This document shows, one piece after another, positions 57,362 through 64,000 of a stretch of 64,000 nt of DNA. The position numbers and the translations under genes are program-made. Source of the DNA: Halocafeteria seosinensis (Eukaryota; Sar; Bigyra; Bicosoecida); NCBI GenBank assembly GCA_001687465.1, contig LVLI01000251.1, positions 1 to 64,000 of the forward strand, given 5' to 3'. The notes beneath the pieces are model-generated. The model was given only the letters and a program-made list of their open reading frames with translations. It was not told the origin of the DNA and did no database searches. Within the stretch, counting starts at the first letter, position 1. Each line of letters opens with the position of its first letter.

Positions 57362-59117
57362 TTACGGTACAAACACTGCAAGAACGTGCACCAAGTATCT
57401 CAACAAGTATCTAGAATATTCTGTAGCAAGCTCCCATAGATGCGTTATCAACCACTCACCATTTACGATAATGTCGCCAGCAGATCTCCGGAATGAAATG
57501 TATACAGAGGCCGTTTTGCCATCCTTCACATACATGCTGCAGCGGATGCATTCTGAGCAAGGTACCTCGGTACCCGGATCTTCTGGTAGATCCTCCTGGC
57601 ACATCCGACGTCCGGTATCCTTTACTTCAGTATTTCCCTCGTTTGAGGCGTGGAGCTCCTCAGCAACTGCTAACCGACCTGGAGTGGGGATTTCTCGAGT
57701 GGACTCTCCGGCATTAGGTCCCGCATCTTCAGTAACATCACTCCTCGATGAAGCCGATAATTCTTCATGGCTCCCGGATGTAGGGTCGGGAGCTACACGA
57801 GCATGACCTTCGGTTGGCTTTGCAGCCCGAGGAGCCCACAACAAGCTATCAGAGCCGGCAGTTAAGCTGGCGATATGTCTATGGATATGAAGCGTTCTAT
57901 TCCACCTTCCCTCTAGTGAGCTTTTCTTCTGAGGTAAGTTCCACACCAATTCATCGGTCTTTTTGGGGCTTCCATGTGAGTCATACTCTATCCGCGAAGT
58001 GGACATGAAGCTAGAAAGAATGTGATCAACATAGTCTCTATCCCATTCAGCAACAAAATCTCTCAGACGGTAGTTGAGTAGGTCTCGGGCTTGCCACCCT
58101 AACAATTTCTGAATGGAGGCACTGTTTAACAAGATTGTATATGACAGACATCCTGATAGAGAACAAAAACTTCTTAAGGACCTCTTACCTAATGAAGTGA
58201 AATCTATAGATTCCACTGGAGTCCATCTTCAGTAGTGTAACAGCATTGCAAGTATAGCTTTCCACAAAGCTATACACTTTGTTTATCTCTTCGCAAACTT
58301 CTCCATGAAGCCAAGAGAGCACGGATGAAGTAAACTCTTCTCTTGATTGCAGCTCCATAAGGTAGCAATATACTTGAAGAGTAGCCATCGCGGACAATTC
58401 CCATGGGACGATCGAATCCAGACTCATGGGACGAAACAAGTGATGAAGTACTAGATGAGCCACAAAGTCGAAAAGGTTGAACGCGCCGAAGTAGTGCGAA
58501 GGCGGCTGTCCTACAAGTAGCACTAAAACCTTCAAGAAAACACTCCAAATAGCGGTGGACCGAACGAAGAGGACGTATCTGTCCTCTAGGTAAATTCGCC
58601 AGAGCAACAAGAGGCAGAGCGCATTAGAAGCCATTAGTCGTAACACATACACAACCCGAGTTGACAGCTTCCCTAGAACATTAAACGAAGGATAGAGCGC
58701 AACACCAACCAACACCATGGATCTGCGCATACAGGAATACCCAAGAGCCTAACGGAAACATTAGGAAGATGCAACTTCGACGTACCCTCTCGAAACCAAT
58801 CGCTTTACAGCTTCGCTTCCACCATACACAATTAGCTCAAACCAGTCTGTGGACCAGTAGTAGAGACCTAAACAAACGATGACGGCGATCAACCCTCTCA
58901 TGGTTGTATACGAAGTCTTCGCCCCTTGCCACTCCCGGTACGCTTGTTCGACGGATTCCAGTTCGTAACGAAGGAATATTGGGGGTATTTTTTTAAGTTT
59001 AGGAAGATCCCCTCTGCCATTGTAATAGCAATGAAAGAACGCCTTCTGCAGAGACGCTTGGTACAGTCTCGACGGCTCTTCATCTCCGGAACTGGCCAGC
59101 ATCCTGCTGGTGTCCAT
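57362..59117 (-). CDS. Polytopic membrane protein with interrupted PAS domain, tandem copy 3
   Basis: Exons 59117-58786, 58722-58189, 58121-57460 and 57375-57362 (phases 2, 2, 1) give 513 residues from ATG 59117. N-terminal block: CYYNGRGDLPKLKKIPPIFL, YELESVEQAYREWQG. Helices include RGLIAVIVCLGLYYWSTDWF, ALCLLLLWRIYLEDRYVLF, TAIWSVFLKVLVLLVGQPPS and IVPWELSAMATLQVYCYLM. PAS first half: YRFHFI + SASIQKLLGWQARDLLN, RDFVAEWDRDYVDHI. The insertion is about 155 residues. PAS second half: CSMYVKDGKTASVYISFRR, DIIVNVFVP at the C-terminus. The last exon is 14 nt, an unusual micro-exon inferred from paralogues; read-through of the intron would give a different short tail. Confidence 0.8.
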
Positions 59118-60455
59118 TGGGTGTCGTGGGCTCGCAAGCAACTCAACTCTTTCGCTCGCTGGACGCGTAGTGTGTCAGCAAATCAACAACGGTATTGCGA
59201 CATTTTTCAGGTAATACCATTGCAGTGCAACCTCAACCATCTATTCAGCAGCTGGTCGGTAGTGCGGGGTGGGTCGCAATCCAGCAACGATTCAAGCAAG
59301 GAAGTGTTGTGAACAAGTTCCAGCCTCCAACACCAACACTACTACTGGTAGGAAGTGTAGGCATATCTCCACTCCATTGTCTGTACTTACTGACGCAGCA
59401 ACACATGTATGGAGCATTCTCCCAATACTCCGTACCTTTGAAAGAAGAACCATACCCCATGGTAAGGTGACGACGAAGTAACTGTAGGCATCGCTTCCCC
59501 GGAGGGGCAAACGGCCACCGTACATGTAGGTACATGAGCAGTGATTAGATAACAAGCGCATATATTCGCTCATACCCTATGCTATGAATATTTGAAAACC
59601 CCAGACAATGTCCGAAAAGAGAAGGTGCAGTCCGGACTCTGAGTATGTGTAGTTCACCACCCGGAGTACATGGAAATTCATATGGTAATGGAACACTAGA
59701 GTACATGTCCTCGTTGGACTACATGTACTGTAAGCGCTTCACTTTCACTGACGTTTCCCCGGGCTTGTCCGTACATTTTGTTAAATTTCCAAGTCCCGCA
59801 CAGTACATTCATCTCCGAATCCAATAGAATCAACAACACTCTGCAGCATACATACTGTACGTACATCGTTGGCTAACCAGGAATCCGCCATTGCAGCAAT
59901 GACGCAAAGTATGACTGCATTCATCAATTTCTACCTACTGTAAATGAAATTAGAGGTTGATTCCAAGGTCACAAGCTGGAAAGAAAGCTAGTCCCGTGCC
60001 TTCTTGGCATCATCATGCGGAGTTGAGTTGTAGGAGCCAAAGAGACAAAGGGAGCGGCAGTTGAAACGAATTGCACAACAGTCAAAGAAACGAAAGAAGC
60101 AAGTCGAGTCGAGTCGGTCAGACAAGCATTCAGAGAAGACGGAGCAGGAGTCTTCAGCGAGTATTGTGGAGCCATACATACGAGTGCCCACATGCAGTGT
60201 ACTCCCATTTCGTGGCCAGGTTCGCCGCAAGCCAAAAACTCGAAGATGATCAATTCGAACTCCAGAAGTTGCTGGAGGTATTCTGCAGATAACTAAGCTA
60301 TATTGTCTACTCTGTATACTGCACGAGTTCTGAAACTGCAAATTAGTAGCAAGCTTGTAGACGCGCGAACGAAAATGTGCAGGGCGTTGAATTATCCCCG
60401 AAAACACCAAAGTATATCTAGCATGACACTACCAGGTACTGTATCACTTAGCACG
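59118..60455. other. Intergenic, no supported gene
   Basis: Between split-PAS copy 3 and the glycosyltransferase. A basic plus-strand frame at 60061-60249 (KRIAQQSKKRKKQVESSRS) is the only protein-like stretch; it has no domain and may be a chance frame or debris. GTAC-containing short palindromes are frequent. Confidence 0.4.
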
Positions 60456-61421
60456 CTAATTCTTTTTCGACTGTAAAACGAAGTTCATCGTGTCATGGAT
60501 CTGCTTGTCATTTCCACCACTGTTATAGTTTCGCCACAGCGACAGCGCTTTTATCCCGTTCTTACTCATCATATAGTCTCTGATAGTGACGCATGGAACG
60601 TCATTCGCGATACGCGCCAAATTAAACCATATATCGTCTCCGAACGGAGCTAGTTGGAGAAACGTTGATTGATCCAATACCCACGGAGTCTTGTGGAACA
60701 TTGTCGGGTGATACAGAACTCCTCCCATTCCAGTAGACATTACGTACTTTTGCGGCACCCATCGTGGAGCATACTTCCGTTTCTCATAGCTCCAGTTCAA
60801 GACGTCTTCATCTTTCTCGACACCTCTCATTCTCCACGCTCTACCTGTCGCAGAGCAATTGTATACATTATACCCTAGCACCAAATTTTCCAAGAGGTAA
60901 GGATGATACCTGATATCGTCATCCACTTGTACAAGCAAAACATCCTCAGTCCACCTTTCACGGAGAATCGGAACGAGTTTTCGATAGGGACCGGTATTTT
61001 CTGCCCACTTCACTTCCACTCTCTCGTGAGTTCGAATCAAATCAACGAGTGCATGGTAACTCACCCCTTCCGAAGAAAACCCTGTGTCCTGCAGGTATGG
61101 CCCCCGGGACAAATACAAGAATATTTTATCGGGGAGAATGGTCTGGTGCAGCAACGAGTTTACTGCATCAAACAACTTTTCCTGTTTTCCTGCTATACTT
61201 GTAAGCGATACATACAATGGTCTCTGACCCAGATTAAGCGGCGATTTGCTGAATGGCACTGGCTCGAGTCCCCTCAATATATCGCCGTAGCAGATGAGAT
61301 CCTTTATATTGCGAGGTGCGTCAAGCAATGTCCGAGGCAATTCTGTTAAATAAAATATATTGAGCAGGGCTCCAATGACCAGCAAGGCCGTAAGCATCGC
61401 AATTCTTCTCCGTTTGATCAT
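60456..61421 (-). CDS. Type II membrane glycosyltransferase (GT-A fold)
   Basis: Intronless, 321 residues from ATG 61421 (an upstream GTG is not needed). MIKRRRIAMLTALLVIGALL is a short basic cytosolic tail and membrane anchor, as in Golgi transferases. The lumenal domain starts PLYVSLTSIAGKQEKLFDAV and has SLLHQTILPDKIFLYLS. The metal-binding DxD motif is in VLLVQVDDDIRYHPYLLENL, and GMGGVLYHPTMF and FGDDIWFNLA are acceptor-side elements. This pattern is seen in GT2-like protist and bacterial transferases. Sugar and acceptor are unknown. With the two FAM20-like kinases it suggests surface-glycoprotein processing encoded in this region. Confidence 0.82.
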   Translation of the reverse strand: MIKRRRIAMLTALLVIGALLNIFYLTELPRTLLDAPRNIKDLICYGDILRGLEPVPFSKSPLNLGQRPLYVSLTSIAGKQEKLFDAVNSLLHQTILPDKIFLYLSRGPYLQDTGFSSEGVSYHALVDLIRTHERVEVKWAENTGPYRKLVPILRERWTEDVLLVQVDDDIRYHPYLLENLVLGYNVYNCSATGRAWRMRGVEKDEDVLNWSYEKRKYAPRWVPQKYVMSTGMGGVLYHPTMFHKTPWVLDQSTFLQLAPFGDDIWFNLARIANDVPCVTIRDYMMSKNGIKALSLWRNYNSGGNDKQIHDTMNFVLQSKKN

Positions 61422-61979
61422 TTCCACACAGTACACTACACGCCCCCAAGCTTCTGTCCGTCCTTAGAGACTATGATATTGAAATGGGCACAGTACTCCA
61501 GAGAACGAACGACTGCAATGTTCTGTGGACACTGTAGTCAAGAGAGCTGACTTCACACTGGCGAAGGCACGTTCCAGCTTCGAAACGAACGCACGCGGTA
61601 TTCCGCAGTTTCGTCTTTGTTCCTACGTCTTGCATGGTCTTCGCAGATGTTGCATGTGTTTGATTGATTGATATATTTTGGTTTTTTTTTTGTGTGTGAA
61701 ATACGTGGTAGTAAAAGTGTGCTTGTACACCTGCCGCACGGGCGTAAGTGGAGTCGGTCCTCATGAAACTCATCTTGTTCTTCCGTGGAACACTGTATGT
61801 TGTTTCAAGCTGATGGAAGTGCTACAGTAGGGGAAGAATTAAGAGTGCATACGATCGTCGTTCCTCCCTGCTTAGAGAGGGTAGGAAATGGGACAACACA
61901 GCAAGTGGAGGTGCTCGAGACCCAGGCGCAGAACGCCCCGAACGAATGGACAAGCAAGCAGAGGGCTACACGACATTGG
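61422..61979. other. Intergenic between divergent genes
   Basis: Upstream of both the glycosyltransferase (minus) and the cysteine-rich gene (plus). No gene seen; a T9 tract lies near 61682. Confidence 0.45.
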
Positions 61980-64000
61980 ATGAAGAGACTGCCTACGTTC
62001 CCCACACCTTTGTTTATCATATTGTTTCTGGTTAGGATCAGCAGCATGCTGAATAGCTTTGACGGGAATTTCAACTGTCTCAGTGGCGAGTAGGGATGCA
62101 ATACAGTTTGCCGTGACTGCCCCGTACGTACGATGAAAAGCCCTTTTTACCCCGATAGGACACCATACCCCTAACCTGGCCCCAGGCTGGAAAGTTTAGC
62201 TACAATTCAGGCGCTACGTCTTGCAGCACTTGCCCCGGTAAGTTGCGCTCCAATACCGGTACCACCCCCATACGATTTGCGCTCCGCATGTTTTGCCATC
62301 TCTTCGGAATCTGTTTCACACCCTGTGTCTTTTTTTCCGTTTTCAGGCAGACAAACAAGCTCAACTGGCTCTAAGCAATGTAGTTCCTGCGATCCAGGAA
62401 AAATATAGCGGGAGTGACAAAACCAGATGCACGGTCTGAGCTAGTAAGCCTATCATTCATTACATTGGGAATTTCTAAGGAAATTGAAAAGCCTACCTGC
62501 TCATTTCAGGTGGAGAAGTGTCGTTGTTTGACGGATCATCATCTTGTCATGCATGTAGTGCTGTCCGATATGCCACATCCGGACACACTTCGTGTAAAGG
62601 CTGCCGAAGTAAGGCAAACAAGTCAAGCGTTTCAAATTCTGCAGCTATGCATTAACGACGTCAGGTGGAGAAACGAGCTCTTACAAATCTCAAGGCTCTA
62701 GCGCTTGCAGTAGTGTCCCGTGGGGAAAGTGCCCAACGATCAGCAAAACGGGTGCACCTCCATCTCCTGTATCTGCAATGGTTAGTGACATCAGCCATAA
62801 ATCGACGGGACTTCTTAAGCTACCAGTAACGCTGTCTCTTCCCACAGCTGGAGAGTATACGAGCGGAAATCAATGTGCTTCGTGTCCAAGTAACGTCATT
62901 AAGTGCTTGTGGTCTTCAATTGTACAGACGTATGCATCTTCGTTGATCTGAGGTACAGATGGCAAAACAAGCTCCAGTGGAACAAGCAGCAGTTTCGACT
63001 GTTACGATTGCCCAGCGGGTCGTTACGCTAGCATAGACCAGAGCAGTTGTAAGGATTGCCCACGTGCGTAATGCTTCCTCTAGGATTGCCATCCAGGAAT
63101 AAGGTGGTGGTCAACCCTGTTGATTTGCTGCAGACGAAGTCAGTATCTGAGACTCAGGGGCAGAAAGGTGCATCGAATACCCTTCGGACAAGTATACTAA
63201 TAACCAAAATTGTGGGTGTGAGAATTGCGCAGGTAAAGCATTGTCTCTGCAACTACCCCATATGCACTAGCTAGCATAACTTATCGTTTGTGTGCACAGC
63301 TGGAGAGGCGAGCTCTCAAGGTTCTGAGGAGTGCAGTGGTTGTGCACCGGGGAAGTATCCACGGCCCTCAAAGTGGATGCAACAGCTGTCCAATGTAAGC
63401 ACTCTCGTTACCCCAGTCGCTATTGGGTGCTTCTTTGACAGGCTGACCGCCTTGTTTGACAGCGGGAAAAATGGGTAGGTTCTCATGCTCTAATTGTGAT
63501 TCCTGTCCAACTGGGCAGTACAGCAGTAGACAACCCAGATTGATTCGCTTGCAACAGCACACCGGATGGTGGCGTACTTGGCACTCATTGCAAGATGCAC
63601 AGGTGGACAAACAAGCTCTCCTGTTCTACGGAATCTGGCTGCCAAGGCTGCCCCGCTGAAACGGGAGAGTGCTTTGTGTGTCCTGCCGGAGAGCACCAAA
63701 CAGGGGAGACTGAATGTAGCAAATGTTTGTCTGGTTACACCTCATCGTATGGCTCTGCATAACGTTATCTATGTCCTCCAGGCAGATACGAACGGGGTGA
63801 TAGGACTGTAAGCGTCAGCTGCAGCAGTATTGATCATCAGTGCGCTGCAGTGTCAACTGGTAACGGCAGACGCGTTATCATCCTCCGGAAAACGCAGCAA
63901 CGACGGGGAAGCAGCTAATCTCAGATCCCGCGACCTACTAGTGTGTCAGAACTACTCAGTTTGTCTTCCATGTGGCTGCCAGAGGAGCGGTTTCATAGCA
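61980..64000 (+). CDS. Cysteine-rich ephrin-receptor-like (GCC2/GCC3) repeat protein in mini-exons, 3' end outside window
   Basis: A possible signal peptide starts at ATG 61980 (MKRLPTFPTPLFIILFLV). Short exons downstream each encode half-repeats of the C-x2-C-P-x-G type: AGKFSYNSGATSCSTCP (about 62186-62237), SSTGSKQCSSCDPGK (about 62347-62400), CYDCPAGRYASIDQSSCKDC (about 62959-63062), GSEECSGCAPGKY (about 63300-63360), NCDSCPTGQYSSRQ (about 63495-63540), and CSTESGCQGCPAETGECFVC followed by CPAGEHQTGETECSKC (about 63598-63780). These match ephrin-receptor-like cysteine-rich repeats of extracellular proteins. Exact boundaries are uncertain, and at least two exons show frame problems (see findings), so this may be a decaying gene. 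Confidence 0.6.

Noticed and set aside
1-64000. Assignment to a named algal phylum or species
   Set aside because: Short introns, PRORP, cilia genes and virus-like elements occur in several protist groups; nothing in the sequence decides among them.

Overview
This is nuclear DNA of a protist, most likely a microalga or a related flagellate. The genes carry short GT-AG introns (about 55-105 nt, mostly 60-75, with GTAAGT-like donors). They include a proteinaceous RNase P and a CCDC103/DNAAF19-type dynein-attachment factor, so the lineage builds motile cilia at some stage. Multidomain secreted and membrane proteins are common. Two single-N positions (16749, 18529) show that it is an assembly. 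I cannot name the species or phylum from sequence alone.

Layout. 1-5611 (minus): a large secreted PA14 - LamG-like x2 - TSP1-like - vWD - Ser/Thr-rich protein whose mucin-like tail is a 186-bp in-frame tandem repeat running off the left edge. 6982-9848: CCDC103-like gene (plus) convergent with PRORP (minus). 10-26 kb and 31-36 kb: gene-poor, rearranged DNA with three dispersed paralogues of a one-finger C2H2 protein and a segmental duplication (about 19.7-26.0 kb against 32.0-35.8 kb). The duplication holds two copies of a WrbA-like flavodoxin gene, one frameshifted and one intact. 26.4-31 kb, between the duplicated blocks: remnants of a virus-like mobile element with a broken repeat/coiled-coil/nuclease-like gene, a truncated rve-type integrase and a frameshifted tyrosine recombinase, flanked by direct repeats.

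36.9-41.1 kb: a tandem array of three two-intron genes (minus) for single-pass membrane proteins that share a C-terminal PGIMENG-x-AE-x-W tail. 42.6-47.8 kb: GIY-YIG plus zinc-knuckle protein, Sel1-repeat protein with a CaaX end, a secreted cysteine-containing protein, and a secreted beta-propeller-like protein convergent with it. 48.6-51.9 kb: two divergently transcribed FAM20/Four-jointed-like kinase genes, both with an N-terminal membrane anchor. 52.0-59.1 kb: three tandem four-exon genes (minus) encoding a polytopic membrane region followed by a PAS domain split by a long disordered insertion. 60.5-61.4 kb: type II membrane glycosyltransferase. 62-64 kb: mini-exons of a cysteine-rich ephrin-receptor-like (GCC2/GCC3) gene running off the right edge.

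The general theme is cell surface and secretory pathway: adhesion-like ectodomains, Golgi-type kinases and a glycosyltransferase, plus two lineage-specific tandem families (split-PAS membrane proteins and PGIMENG-tail membrane proteins) that I cannot match to named families. Splice sites were placed by eye, using reading-frame continuity and agreement between paralogues. Where three paralogues give identical intron phases (split-PAS, PGIMENG and one-finger families) the models are strong. Elsewhere they are tentative.
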